A stretch of 64,000 bases of DNA from an uncultured Prochlorococcus sp. (GCA_902620895.1 CACNJU010000008.1:1-64000), one strand, 5' to 3'. Shown: positions 54,899 to 64,000, numbered from the stretch's first letter. Program-made: numbers and translations. Notes: generated from the sequence alone by a model not told the origin.

Positions 54899-55228
54899 TT
54901 ATCTGTTGTCACCTGATCCAGATATTTTCCCTTTAGCGGCTCTTGTTTTTAATTTTTCGAGGTTTTGTAACGCAACATCCTCTAAATTGAAATTTAATTC
55001 TGTACAAAGATTTGATATGTACCACAATACATCCCCTAGCTCTTTTTTAATGCCTAATTTTGATTCGTTATCAAATATTCCATTTTTATCTCTTATGACT
55101 TTTTTTACTTTTTCTGCTACCTCACCAGCCTCTCCCACTAAACCAAGAGTTGGATAAATATTATTTGAGCCTAAATCTGGATATTGTGCTGTTTCTCTAG
55201 CTTTCTTCTGATACGTTTTAAAATCCAT
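54899..55228 (-). CDS. MazG-like nucleotide pyrophosphohydrolase
   Basis: 109 residues. The MazG motif is complete: GLVGEAGEVAEKVKKVIRD supplies EExxE-type ligands and KKELGDVLWYISNL the ExxD pair, for hydrolysing a nucleoside triphosphate to NMP and pyrophosphate. Length fits the short single-domain form. Convergent with YggT (4-base gap), divergent from pyk. Confidence 0.85.
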   Translation of the reverse strand: MDFKTYQKKARETAQYPDLGSNNIYPTLGLVGEAGEVAEKVKKVIRDKNGIFDNESKLGIKKELGDVLWYISNLCTELNFNLEDVALQNLEKLKTRAAKGKISGSGDNR

Positions 55229-55289
55229 GACTTAAATAACTAACTTTGGGTATGGTAAATTTATTTATATCTAGCAATATTATTTATAT

Positions 55290-57083
55290 ATGTCGAATAT
55301 TGATTTAAAAAGAAGAACAAAAATAGTAGCAACTATTGGGCCTGCAACCCAATCTGAAGAGATAATTACAGATTTAATTAAAGCTGGAGTGACAACATTT
55401 AGATTAAATTTCTCACATGGAGATCATAAAGATCATGCTGAGAGAATAAAAACTATAAGAGAAGTATCAGAAAAGTTAGATATAGATATTGGAATATTAC
55501 AAGATCTTCAAGGACCTAAAATAAGATTAGGGCGCTTTAAAGATGGTCCTGTAAAAGTTAAAAAAGGTGATAAGTTTACATTGACATCGAATAAAGTCGA
55601 ATGTACAAATACCATTGCAAATGTTACTTACGACAAACTTTCTCAAGAAGTAAGCAAAGGGAAAAGAATATTATTAGATGATGGAAAAATAGAAATGATT
55701 GTAGAAAAAGTAGATATAAAAGCTAATCTTTTGGAGTGTCTAGTAACCGTAGGGGGGGTTCTTTCTAATAATAAAGGTGTAAATTTCCCAGATGTTCAAT
55801 TATCAGTAAAAGCATTAACAGAAAAAGATAAGGAGGATTTAAAATTTGGTTTATCTGAGGGAGTTGATTGGATAGCTCTAAGTTTCGTAAGAAATCCATC
55901 TGATATAAACGAGATAAAAGATTTAATAAATAAAAATGGGCATTCAACTCCTGTAGTTGCAAAAATAGAAAAATTTGAAGCAATTGATCAAATCGATACA
56001 GTATTACCCTTATGTGATGGCGTGATGGTTGCTAGAGGTGATTTGGGAGTAGAAATGCCTGCAGAAGAAGTTCCTCTTTTACAAAAGGAATTAATAAGAA
56101 AAGCTAATACATTAGGTATCCCTATAATTACGGCGACGCAAATGCTTGATTCTATGGCTTCAAATCCAAGACCAACTAGGGCCGAAGTTAGTGATGTTGC
56201 AAATGCAATTTTGGATGGAACAGATGCAGTAATGCTTTCAAATGAAACGGCAGTTGGCGATTATCCTGTAGAGGCAGTAGAGACGATGGCAACAATAGCG
56301 AGAAGAATTGAAAGAGATTACCCACTTAAAGCTATTGAGAGCCATTTACCTAGTACAATCCCAAATGCTATAAGTGCGGCTGTAAGTAATATAGCTAGAC
56401 AACTTGATGCAGGAGCTATTATCCCTCTAACAAAATCAGGTTCTACCGCTCGAAATGTTAGCAAATTTAGACCACCTACACCTATCTTGGCAACTACAAC
56501 AGAGAGGAGTGTAGCGAGAAGATTGCAACTTGTATGGGGAGTAACTCCCATAGTAGTTAAAAATGATGAAAGAACAGCAAAAACATTCAGTTTAGCTATG
56601 CAAATTGCTCAGGAAATGGAGATCCTTAAACAAGGAGACTTAGTAGTTCAAACAGCAGGCACATTAACTGGTATTAGCGGCTCTACAGATTTAATAAAAG
56701 TCGGTTTAGTAAGAAAAATTGTATCAAGAGGAATTTCAATAGGTGAAATTGGTGTAACAGGAAAAGCAAGAATAATAAAAAATAAACTTGATATTTCTTT
56801 AATTTGTCCAGGAGAAATATTGTTTGTTCCCAAGGAATTAATGGAAAATATTCCACTGAGTAAAAGTATTGCAGGTATTGTTACTAATCAAAAAGTAGTT
56901 GATGTTTATGCTTTGTTTAACAAAAATAATAAAAAGATATCTACAATTTGCAATTTAGAAAATATGGATAATCATCAAATTAATAATGGTGACCTTATTA
57001 CACTGCAGCTTAATGAAGGTGTCATATACATGGGGCAAATTGAAGAAGATAATGAAGCAATAGATAAATATAAATATGTCTAG
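55290..57083 (+). CDS. pyk: Pyruvate kinase with C-terminal extension
   Basis: 597 residues. The core has KIVATIGPATQSEE, FRLNFSHGDH, VAKIEKFEAIDQID and TATQMLDSMASNPRPTRAEVSD, all standard. After about residue 475 an extra domain (IGEIGVTGKARIIKN to NLNEGVIYMG-like end) resembles the PEP-utilising C-terminal domain of Bacillus-type Pyk; it lacks an obvious catalytic His. It makes pyruvate and ATP from PEP. The stop overlaps the start of the next gene by 8 bases. Confidence 0.95.
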   Translation: MSNIDLKRRTKIVATIGPATQSEEIITDLIKAGVTTFRLNFSHGDHKDHAERIKTIREVSEKLDIDIGILQDLQGPKIRLGRFKDGPVKVKKGDKFTLTSNKVECTNTIANVTYDKLSQEVSKGKRILLDDGKIEMIVEKVDIKANLLECLVTVGGVLSNNKGVNFPDVQLSVKALTEKDKEDLKFGLSEGVDWIALSFVRNPSDINEIKDLINKNGHSTPVVAKIEKFEAIDQIDTVLPLCDGVMVARGDLGVEMPAEEVPLLQKELIRKANTLGIPIITATQMLDSMASNPRPTRAEVSDVANAILDGTDAVMLSNETAVGDYPVEAVETMATIARRIERDYPLKAIESHLPSTIPNAISAAVSNIARQLDAGAIIPLTKSGSTARNVSKFRPPTPILATTTERSVARRLQLVWGVTPIVVKNDERTAKTFSLAMQIAQEMEILKQGDLVVQTAGTLTGISGSTDLIKVGLVRKIVSRGISIGEIGVTGKARIIKNKLDISLICPGEILFVPKELMENIPLSKSIAGIVTNQKVVDVYALFNKNNKKISTICNLENMDNHQINNGDLITLQLNEGVIYMGQIEEDNEAIDKYKYV

Positions 57084-58308
57084 GAATATCTCAATAAAAG
57101 AAGCCTTAGGTATGGCCACAAAAACATTGGTTTCGAACAAATTGAGAAGTTCGTTAACAATGCTGGGAATAATTATAGGAAATGCATCTGTTATAACTCT
57201 TGTTGGACTTGGAAGAGGTGCTCAAACATTAGCAAAAAACCAATTAAGTAATTTAGGTGCAAATGTTTTATTTATTGTTCCTGGAAATAATGACACCAGA
57301 AGAAGAGGTATTTCATTTCCTAAAAATCTTGTTTTAGAAGATGCAGTAGCAATAAGTAATCAAGTCCCAACAGTTAAAAAAGTTGCTCCTCAAATCTCTG
57401 CTAACGAAATAGTACAGTCAAATTCTAAAAGTATAAATATATCAATTGCAGGAGTTACTCCTGAATTTCTTGAAGTAAGAAGCTTTGAAGTTGATAAGGG
57501 AAGATTTTTATCTAAGAGTGATGTTAATAGTGCAAGAAGTTATGTAGTAATAGGTCCTGATCTTAAAGACGAATTTTTCAAAGATAAATCTTCAACACTT
57601 GGGGAAAAAATTAGAATTAAAGATCATACTTATGAAATTATCGGAATATTAAAACCAAAAGGTGCTGTATTTGGTAGTAATCAAGACAAAAATGCTTATA
57701 TTCCATTAACCACAATGGTAAATAGGATTACTGGTAAGGACCCTACATATGGAGTAAGTTTAAGCTTCATTAGTGTGGAAGCGATAAATAAAAATGCAAC
57801 TAGAGCCGCAAAATTTCAAATAACTAACTTATTAAGACAAAGACATAAAATAATAAGAGATGATGATTTTGCAGTTAGATCACAAGAAGATGCGTTAAAT
57901 ATAGTAACCAACATAACAAGTGGGCTTACGTTTTTATTGGCAGGTATTGGAGCAGTATCATTAGTGGTTGGAGGTATAGGAATCATGAATATTATGCTCG
58001 TTTCTGTCAGCGAAAGGACTGAAGAGATTGGTCTCAGAAAAGCAATAGGAGCTAAACAGTCAGATATATTAATTCAATTTTTAATTGAAGCATTAATTTT
58101 ATCTACAATTGGAGGATTAATAGGCACAACAACCGGGTTATCAGGTGTTTTTCTTTTATCTCTCATAACACCACTTCCTGCATCTGTAGGAATTACAACA
58201 ACTTTTTCGACCATGATCATTTCAGGATCAATAGGTTTAATCTTTGGCGTTTTACCAGCAAAAAGAGCTTCTAAATTAGATCCAATAGTTGCATTGAGAA
58301 GTTTATAA
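57076..58308 (+). CDS. MacB/FtsX-type ABC transporter permease
   Basis: 410 residues. An N-terminal span (SSLTMLGIIIGNASVITLVGLGRGAQ) is followed by a large periplasmic MacB-like domain (about 50-270) and three C-terminal spans beginning SGLTFLLAGIGAVSLVVGGIGIMNIMLVSVSERT. It belongs to the FtsX-like permeases that work with a separate ATPase (MacA/MacB, DevBCA). No ATPase gene is next to it here, so partner and substrate are unknown. Coupled to pyk by an 8-base overlap. Confidence 0.88.
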   Translation: MSRNISIKEALGMATKTLVSNKLRSSLTMLGIIIGNASVITLVGLGRGAQTLAKNQLSNLGANVLFIVPGNNDTRRRGISFPKNLVLEDAVAISNQVPTVKKVAPQISANEIVQSNSKSINISIAGVTPEFLEVRSFEVDKGRFLSKSDVNSARSYVVIGPDLKDEFFKDKSSTLGEKIRIKDHTYEIIGILKPKGAVFGSNQDKNAYIPLTTMVNRITGKDPTYGVSLSFISVEAINKNATRAAKFQITNLLRQRHKIIRDDDFAVRSQEDALNIVTNITSGLTFLLAGIGAVSLVVGGIGIMNIMLVSVSERTEEIGLRKAIGAKQSDILIQFLIEALILSTIGGLIGTTTGLSGVFLLSLITPLPASVGITTTFSTMIISGSIGLIFGVLPAKRASKLDPIVALRSL

Positions 58309-58323
58309 ATAGAATTTATAATC

Positions 58324-58893
58324 ATGCTCAATTTTTATAAATTAATTGAGATACTGGTGAGTCTTCAATCACTTGTCATAACATCAATGCTACATGTTTA
58401 TATACCACTACCATTTCTCAATAAACCAAATAACAGCATTGAAATACCTATCACATGGCAAATTCCGACCATAATTTTATTAACACTTATATTCAATAAA
58501 AAAGTTGTTTTCAGAGCATTTTCGATATATATAATTTTGGGGTTATTTATACTTCCTGTCTTTCACCAAGGAGGTTCATTAGGTTATTTGCTTACTCCAA
58601 ATTTTGGTTATTTATTAGGTTTATATCCATTAATCAAAATAATTGATAATTTAAATAATAGAAATAAAATAAACATTAGAGACTTTTTAAAAAAAGGATT
58701 TATAGCAATAGGTGCTATGCATTTAACTGGAATTTTTTACAACTTCATACAAACTATATCCTACAGTCAATACAATTTATTTTTATATAATTTAGGGAAA
58801 TATTCATTAGGTAAAATTGGATATCATTTTTTAATGCTTTTTCCTCTTTTATTACTTATTAAACCTATAGAACGTTTAAAACGTAGCAAATAA
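58324..58893 (+). CDS. bioY: BioY-like biotin transporter S-component
   Basis: 189 residues, five or six spans. GLFILPVFHQGGSLGYLLTPNFGYLLGLYP (about 78-107) is the BioY substrate-binding pattern. BioY proteins import biotin, alone or with an energising ECF module; none is seen here. Overlaps lspA by one base, so cotranscribed with it. Confidence 0.78.
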   Translation: MLNFYKLIEILVSLQSLVITSMLHVYIPLPFLNKPNNSIEIPITWQIPTIILLTLIFNKKVVFRAFSIYIILGLFILPVFHQGGSLGYLLTPNFGYLLGLYPLIKIIDNLNNRNKINIRDFLKKGFIAIGAMHLTGIFYNFIQTISYSQYNLFLYNLGKYSLGKIGYHFLMLFPLLLLIKPIERLKRSK

Positions 58894-59351
58894 TGATTAT
58901 TAATATAAAAACAAAACTATATTTTGTTTCTTTAAGTATTTTTATTGTTCTGATAGATCAATTTACGAAATATTTAATGTTTTATAATAAAAAATTATTT
59001 ATTAATAAAGATTTTCTTTTATTCAAATTAGACTTTGTAAAAAATTACGGAGCAGCATTTAACATATTCAGTGGTAGTAGAGAATTTTTATCATTAATAA
59101 GTATTTTTTTTTCTATATTACTTATTTATTTGATATTTAGGAAGAATACTTTAAACTCATTGGATCTATATTCTTATAGCTTTATTCTTGGGGGAACTAT
59201 TGGTAATGGTATCGATAGAATACATAGAGGTTTTGTAGTTGATTTTATAAATTTAAATATTATAAATTTTCCAGTGTTTAATATTGCTGATATATCTATT
59301 AATATTGGTTTCATTATTTTACTGTTTAGCATTTTTAAAAATAAGCGATAA
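58893..59351 (+). CDS. lspA: Lipoprotein signal peptidase
   Basis: 152 residues, four spans. The catalytic aspartates are in GNGIDRIHRGFVVDFINL and FNIADISINIG; N-terminal VLIDQFTKYLM and VKNYGAAFNIFSG are the other family motifs. It cleaves lipoprotein signal peptides, including the LptC-like lipoprotein here if correctly called. Between bioY and the GTPase gene with 1-base junctions. Confidence 0.93.
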   Translation: MIINIKTKLYFVSLSIFIVLIDQFTKYLMFYNKKLFINKDFLLFKLDFVKNYGAAFNIFSGSREFLSLISIFFSILLIYLIFRKNTLNSLDLYSYSFILGGTIGNGIDRIHRGFVVDFINLNIINFPVFNIADISINIGFIILLFSIFKNKR

Positions 59352-59352
59352 A

Positions 59353-60852
59353 ATGAAATACTTGAAATTAAAGTATATTAAGTATGTAATATTGATATTA
59401 TTTCTTTATATTTTATTTTCCATATTTGTAAGAATAGTAAATATTTATACTCTTTTATTTCTAATTATAATTATTTATACTTTTTATAATATTGATAAAA
59501 AATTATTTAAAAAAATAGTTTATAAAGTTATATATAAAAATAAAAAAAATACACTTTCATTCAAAAATACATATGGTGCTGCCAAGATAAGTTTGGAAGG
59601 AGTCGAGAAAATTAACAAAAAAATTAGCGATGAAGTAAAAGCTGAATTGTTAAATTACCAAAAAAATAAACTAGAGTTCCAATTAAAAACAGGAGATTAC
59701 AAAGTTACTCTTTTTGGAGCAGGCTCCTCAGGAAAAACATCTATAGCAAGATCATTATTGAAAAATATTGTCGGACAAACCTCAGCAAAAATAGGTACAA
59801 CAAAGCAGATTAATAGCTATAAAATTCGTATACCAATTTTAAAAAGAAACATTAATATAGTTGATACTCCGGGTTTATTCGAACCAACTAAATTAGGGGA
59901 AGAAAGAGAAAAAGCAACAATAATACAAGCATCAAATTCTGACCTAGTTCTTTTTGTGTTAGATCAGGACATAAATAAATACGAAAACTATTTAATTAAG
60001 GAATTATTAAAATTAAGGAAAAAAATAATAATAGTTCTAAATAAATGCGATTTGAGGTCTAGAGATGAAAATAACCTTATCAAAGAAAATATAATTTCTA
60101 TAACATCCGCTAGAAAAAATAAAATTTCAGTCGTTAAAACAATTGCAGTCCCACAAAAATCTCCCTATATAAAATCAGATGCTTTAAATTTAGTTCCAGA
60201 GGTAGGAAGATTATTTAGAGAAATAATTGAAACCCTCGATAATAATGGTGAAGAGTTGTTGGCGGATAATATTCTTTTTCGCTCAAATAAGTTAGGTATT
60301 AAAAGTAAAAATTTTGTACAAGAACAAAGATATTTAATGTCAAATAAAGTGATTAAAAAATATATGTGGATAACAGGAGGAGTAATACTAGTTAATCCAC
60401 TACCAGCTGTTGATTTTCTTACTACTACATCCGTAAACCTTCAAATGATAATGGAGTTATCAAAAATATATGAAATAAAGCTTACAAAAAAAGATGCAAA
60501 AGATTTGGCGACTTCATTGCTAAGCGCATTGGCTAAACTAGGAATACTAAAAGGGGGTCTCGCCATTCTTTCTCCTGCTTTAGCTACAAGCTTGACTAAA
60601 ATAATATTATCTAAATCTATACAATCAGTTACAGCAGGCTGGTTAATAAGAATAGTAGGACTAAGTTTGATTGAATATTTTAAAAATGGTCAAAATTGGG
60701 GAGATGGAGGAATACAAGAAGTAGTAGATAAGATCTATAGAATAAGTAAAAGAGAGGATATTTTAAATAATTTCGTAAAAGAAGCTATTTCAAAAATTGA
60801 AATGAAAAAATATTTCAAATCAAATAAAAGTTTGCCTCCATTTACTAATTAA
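59353..60852 (+). CDS. Membrane-associated GTPase with DUF697-type C-terminus
   Basis: 499 residues from the ATG at 59353, one base after the lspA stop; an earlier Met inside lspA is rejected. Two hydrophobic spans (about 10-45) anchor it. The Era-like G domain has P-loop GAGSSGKT (122-129), DTPG (171-174), NKCD (230-233) and a TSARK G5. The C-terminal third contains hydrophobic helices (WITGGVILVNPLPAVDFLTTTSVNLQ and GILKGGLAILSPALATSL) like DUF697/YcjF. Likely an inner or thylakoid membrane GTPase; role unknown. Confidence 0.8.
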   Translation: MKYLKLKYIKYVILILFLYILFSIFVRIVNIYTLLFLIIIIYTFYNIDKKLFKKIVYKVIYKNKKNTLSFKNTYGAAKISLEGVEKINKKISDEVKAELLNYQKNKLEFQLKTGDYKVTLFGAGSSGKTSIARSLLKNIVGQTSAKIGTTKQINSYKIRIPILKRNINIVDTPGLFEPTKLGEEREKATIIQASNSDLVLFVLDQDINKYENYLIKELLKLRKKIIIVLNKCDLRSRDENNLIKENIISITSARKNKISVVKTIAVPQKSPYIKSDALNLVPEVGRLFREIIETLDNNGEELLADNILFRSNKLGIKSKNFVQEQRYLMSNKVIKKYMWITGGVILVNPLPAVDFLTTTSVNLQMIMELSKIYEIKLTKKDAKDLATSLLSALAKLGILKGGLAILSPALATSLTKIILSKSIQSVTAGWLIRIVGLSLIEYFKNGQNWGDGGIQEVVDKIYRISKREDILNNFVKEAISKIEMKKYFKSNKSLPPFTN

Positions 60853-60976
60853 TATTGGATAATTGATCATTTAGATAAGTTCTGAAATCAAAGATAGTTA
60901 TTAATAATAAATAAGCAATGCAAATAGCTATAGAGATAAACCCTGTTACTACTGCAATAATTTTTGGTCTTCCCAT
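60845..60976 (-). CDS. Small conserved membrane protein, 43 residues
   Basis: MGRPKIIAVVTGFISIAICI opens the product, with one span (about 6-27) and a polar tail (FDFRTYLNDQLSNIN). It reads like a short cyanobacterial membrane peptide I recall with the MGRPKIIAV opening. Nine bases after the decarboxylase stop, same strand, so probably cotranscribed with it; its 3' end overlaps the GTPase tail by 8 bases. Function unknown. Confidence 0.68.
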   Translation of the reverse strand: MGRPKIIAVVTGFISIAICIAYLLLITIFDFRTYLNDQLSNIN

Positions 60977-60985
60977 ATTAATTAG

Positions 60986-62371
60986 TTAAGCATCTAGAAG
61001 TCTCAAGAGTTCTTCAATATCAGAATCCTTTGTATTGTAATTTCCCATGACAACCCGTAAAAAATATTTACCTTTAAATTTTGGTCTAGAAAGCATAAAA
61101 TTATTGTTAATTAGTTCATTTACTTTAGTTTGAGTCCATGCATCAGAGTCTTTTGGCTTAAGTTTATTTGGTAAGAATGAAACAATATGAAGAGGACCTG
61201 AATATATATCAAATTTATTTTTACTAATATTTTTTTCAAAAAAATCTTTTCTTTTAATTGATGAATTTAAAATATCCTCTATTCCTTTGAGACCTAAAAA
61301 ACGTAACCCAAGCCATAGTTTGATAACCTCAGCAGGCCTAGAACCTTGTATGCCTATTTCTCCTCTATTTATAATATTTTCTTTAGATGATATGTATGGT
61401 AGTCCAGTATTAAAAGTATTTTCTAAAGTACTCATATTTGAAACCAATAACAAAGATGAAGTCTTTGTAATACCAATAATTTTTTGTGGATTTATTGTTA
61501 TCGAATTAGCCTGATTAATATTATTTAGACCTTCTATTGGAATAGAAGTTATAGCAAAAATCCCTCCAATTGAACCATCAATATGTAACCATATGTTTCT
61601 TTGTTTACAGATTTCACTTATTTCTTTAATAGGATCAATGGCTCCTCTTACAGTTGTCCCAAGGGTGGCAACAATAGCAAATATTTTTTTATTTTCTGTT
61701 GAACATTTATCTAAAGAGTTTCTCAGATCGTTTATATCCATTCGACCTTGATTATCAGTTTTAATCCTAACAAGATTCCTAGTATCAAGGCCCATTACTC
61801 TTATACATTTAACGAAGGAAGAATGAGCATCTTCACTAACAAGTAATACAGAATTGGGATCTGAACCTAATCCAGCATTATTTCTAGCTGCAATAAGTGC
61901 ATTCAGATTACTTAATGTACCTCCGCTAGCAGCTATACCTCCTGAGAAATCATTAAACCCTATTTTCTTGGCAAACCATTTGCATAATGATTCCTCAAGC
62001 AAGGTTACACTTGGTGATAACTCGTAAGCGAGAAGATTATTATTTAAACCAGCAGCAATTAAATCTCCCAAAATAGAAAAAATTAAAGGTGGGGGATCAA
62101 GGTGAGCTAGTGAGCCAGGATGAACGGGATTAAATGAATTATTCAAAAGAGATTCAATATCAGAAAACAAATCTTCCTCAGAGTTACCATCTTCCGCAGG
62201 CATAATACAATTGAAACTCTCGCCAAAAGGTAAAGGACCATTTTTATCAGCTTTAGAGAACCAGTCACAAAGAGTTCGACTAGTTCTATTCAGAAGAGTA
62301 ATCAATTTGTCATTAGTCCCTAAATTTGAAGGGAAATATATATCATTATTATTAATTAAATCTTCAGCCAT
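60986..62371 (-). CDS. PLP-dependent decarboxylase, group II
   Basis: 461 residues. Fold-type I features: GGIAASGGTLSNLNALIAARN (about 138-158), LHIDGSIGGIFAITS (about 256-270) and a lysine in NSITINPQKIIGITKTSSLL (about 285-304) that would hold PLP. The usual DxHK of glutamate/DOPA decarboxylases is changed to INPQK. The family includes amino acid, diaminobutyrate and sulfinic acid decarboxylases; the substrate cannot be read here. Followed closely by the 43-residue membrane gene. Confidence 0.8.
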   Translation of the reverse strand: MAEDLINNNDIYFPSNLGTNDKLITLLNRTSRTLCDWFSKADKNGPLPFGESFNCIMPAEDGNSEEDLFSDIESLLNNSFNPVHPGSLAHLDPPPLIFSILGDLIAAGLNNNLLAYELSPSVTLLEESLCKWFAKKIGFNDFSGGIAASGGTLSNLNALIAARNNAGLGSDPNSVLLVSEDAHSSFVKCIRVMGLDTRNLVRIKTDNQGRMDINDLRNSLDKCSTENKKIFAIVATLGTTVRGAIDPIKEISEICKQRNIWLHIDGSIGGIFAITSIPIEGLNNINQANSITINPQKIIGITKTSSLLLVSNMSTLENTFNTGLPYISSKENIINRGEIGIQGSRPAEVIKLWLGLRFLGLKGIEDILNSSIKRKDFFEKNISKNKFDIYSGPLHIVSFLPNKLKPKDSDAWTQTKVNELINNNFMLSRPKFKGKYFLRVVMGNYNTKDSDIEELLRLLDA

Positions 62372-62414
62372 CAGATAAGATATCTATTAATAATTCTATT
62401 CTCAATATTGGTAA

Positions 62415-62930
62415 ATGAGATATATTTTTGAAAATGGAAATAGTAATGAAGAAGAACAAATAAAAACAAATAATTCAAAATACACTTCGTGGATGAATTC
62501 GATATTGAGAAGATCGAAAGAAATTGGGAAAGTTGAGCTACCAATCTGTTCAATAATTTTAGATGAGAGAGAAAGATGTATCGGGAGAGGGGTTAACAGA
62601 AGGAATATAAATAAAGACCCATTAGGTCATGCTGAAATAATGGCACTTAGGCAGGCATCACTAATAAAAAATGATTGGAGATTTAATGAATGTACTATTA
62701 TCACAAATTTAGAACCTTGTACTATGTGTTCCTCTGCACTTATTCAAGCACGGATGGGTAAAGTTATTTTCGGGGCATACGATAAGAAAAGAGGTGGATT
62801 GGGTGGGTCAATAGACCTATCAAAACATGAAAGTGCTCATCACAAAATGGAAATAATTGGAGGTATCCTAGAAGATGAATGCAGTCAAATATTACAGATT
62901 TGGTTCAAAAAGTTGAGGACTCAAAGATAG
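62415..62930 (+). CDS. tadA: tRNA-specific adenosine deaminase
   Basis: 171 residues. TadA turns A34 into inosine in the tRNA-Arg(ACG) anticodon. The zinc site is DPLGHAEIMALRQAS (His, Glu) and NLEPCTMCSSALIQARM (two Cys). A longer than usual N-terminus precedes it (about 30 residues). Convergent with the aminotransferase, overlapping by 26 bases. Confidence 0.9.
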   Translation: MRYIFENGNSNEEEQIKTNNSKYTSWMNSILRRSKEIGKVELPICSIILDERERCIGRGVNRRNINKDPLGHAEIMALRQASLIKNDWRFNECTIITNLEPCTMCSSALIQARMGKVIFGAYDKKRGGLGGSIDLSKHESAHHKMEIIGGILEDECSQILQIWFKKLRTQR

Positions 62931-64000
62931 AAAATTTCTTTAGCTCGGTATCAAATAGGTTTAATAATCTATCAACATTCTCCTCACAAGAATTAAAACC
63001 CATTAGTCCTACACGCCACACCTTTCCGGATAGTTCTCCAAGTCCATTTCCTATCTCAATTCCAAAGTTTCTTAAGAGATGATTTTTAAAACCATCCCCA
63101 TCAACTGCTGGAGGTATTTTAACTGTGGTTAAAGTTGGCAATCTATAATCCTCTGATACATGTAATTCCATTCCAAGACTTTCTAAACCTTTCCACAATT
63201 TCTTTGCATTAGTATTATGTCTTTTCCAAACATTTTCTAAACCCTCATTGGCAATTAATCGTAAACCTTCACGAATAGCAAAATTCATGTTTACTGGAGC
63301 AGTATGATGGTAAATACGATCAGACCCCCAATACTTATTTAATAAAGATAAATCTAAATACCAGTTAGGTACTTTTGTTTTTCTTGAACTTAGTTTTTCT
63401 TCAGCTCTTTTATTCATTGTAAAAGGGCTTAATCCGGGGGGACAACTTAATCCCTTTTGACTACAACTATATGCTAGATCAATTTTCCATTCGTCTATCA
63501 ATAATTCTAAAGCACCAAGTGAAGTAACAGCATCAACTAAAAACAAGCAATTATTTTTTCTACAAATATCCCCAATACCATCAAGAGGTTGTAAAACACC
63601 ACTTGATGTTTCAGCATGGACAATTGCAAAAATAGCGGGTTTTTTAGTCTCTATTTCATACTTAATTTCCTCGTAAGTAAAAGCTTCACCCCATGGTTTT
63701 TCAATAAAGGAAACTTGAGCTTTATATCTAGTTGCCATATCAACTAATCTATCTCCAAAATATCCTTTTTTAGCAATAAGAATTTTTTCGCCTTCTTCAA
63801 TAAAATTAGCTATTGAAGCTTCCATCGCTGCACTACCAGTGCCGCTCATTGGGAGTGTAAGACGATTATTGCACTGCCAGGTATACCTTAAAAGTTGCTG
63901 AACATCAGACATCAATGATATATATGCCTCATCTAAATGACCAATAGGATTTAATGAAAGAGCATCTAGAACTTCTGGATGTGCGTTTGAAGGTCCAGGT
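62905..64000 (-). CDS. Class V aminotransferase (serine/alanine-glyoxylate type), cut by window end
   Basis: The frame continues past 64000 (PGPSNAHPEVLDALS is readable before the first Met in the window), so the N-terminus is missing. The lysine that binds PLP is in YSCSQKGLSCPPGLSPF, and LTLPMSGTGSAAMEASIANF, SSGVLQPLDGIGDICRKN and FLVDAVTSLGALEL are typical of the serine--glyoxylate / alanine--glyoxylate group. A role in photorespiratory glyoxylate removal is likely. Overlaps tadA by 26 bases at its 3' end. Confidence 0.88.
   Translation of the reverse strand, partial: PGPSNAHPEVLDALSLNPIGHLDEAYISLMSDVQQLLRYTWQCNNRLTLPMSGTGSAAMEASIANFIEEGEKILIAKKGYFGDRLVDMATRYKAQVSFIEKPWGEAFTYEEIKYEIETKKPAIFAIVHAETSSGVLQPLDGIGDICRKNNCLFLVDAVTSLGALELLIDEWKIDLAYSCSQKGLSCPPGLSPFTMNKRAEEKLSSRKTKVPNWYLDLSLLNKYWGSDRIYHHTAPVNMNFAIREGLRLIANEGLENVWKRHNTNAKKLWKGLESLGMELHVSEDYRLPTLTTVKIPPAVDGDGFKNHLLRNFGIEIGNGLGELSGKVWRVGLMGFNSCEENVDRLLNLFDTELKKFSIFESSTF

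Noticed and set aside
59284-59352. Earlier start for the GTPase inside lspA
   Set aside because: It would overlap the lspA coding region by 68 bases in another frame; the ATG at 59353 gives a typical N-terminal membrane anchor one base after the lspA stop.

Overview
The window looks like a stretch of a high-light-adapted Prochlorococcus chromosome, or a very close picocyanobacterial relative. The evidence is roughly 30 percent GC, very short intergenic gaps, genes for photosystem I (psaK), cyanobacteria-only families (DUF3110, DUF2499, DUF3593, DUF1995, CCB2/CCB4, DUF1651, HemJ), the rpmG-rpsR-RNB ribonuclease block and a B12-dependent methionine synthase with cobU and cobN. No rRNA, IS element, prophage, integrase or CRISPR array was seen. 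Assignments rest on protein motifs read by eye; no database search was run.

Layout. Bases 1-2950 are an accessory-looking stretch of very small genes: membrane peptides, a ribbon-helix-helix (RHH) regulator with apparent operators, a free-standing VKOR-type thioredoxin domain and a candidate minus-strand structured RNA. It ends near a tRNA-Met. Bases 2959-11950 hold core genes: clpS, trmL, cobU, a cytochrome b6 heme-attachment factor, lptC, metG, an RNB ribonuclease, rpsR, rpmG and pheT. Bases 11950-14060 are a second unusual patch: a Trp-rich exported small protein, three copies of a roughly 41-base AT-rich repeat with fixed internal spacing, an RHH plus J-domain fusion protein and a 59-residue coiled-coil protein.

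Bases 14059-44000 are mostly housekeeping: Ap4A phosphorylase, metH, ilvE, cobN, hemJ, uvrC, coaD, the tight operon dapF / cysteine desulfurase / DUF1995 / dacB, leuS, pgi, purN, argC, ribBA, a cyclophilin, DUF3110 and a dnaK-dnaJ pair. After a tRNA-Ser come a ferredoxin, an inositol-monophosphatase-family enzyme, hisZ, htpG, rpmB, a peroxiredoxin, DUF2499-DUF3593-psaK, dxs, ilvA, scpB, yggT, a MazG-like pyrophosphohydrolase, pyk, a MacB-type permease, bioY, lspA, a DUF697-type GTPase, a PLP decarboxylase with a 43-residue membrane protein, tadA and a class V aminotransferase cut by the window end.

How the genes work together. MetH needs cobalamin, and cobN and cobU belong to cobalamin synthesis. 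dxs (isoprenoids), hemJ (tetrapyrroles), the CCB factor and psaK feed photosynthetic membranes. dapF, dacB, lptC and lspA serve the cell envelope. dnaK/dnaJ, htpG, clpS and the cyclophilin form the protein-quality-control set. The most novel signals are the RHH-J fusion and its flanking repeats, the operator trio around the small RHH gene, and the minus-strand RNA candidate.
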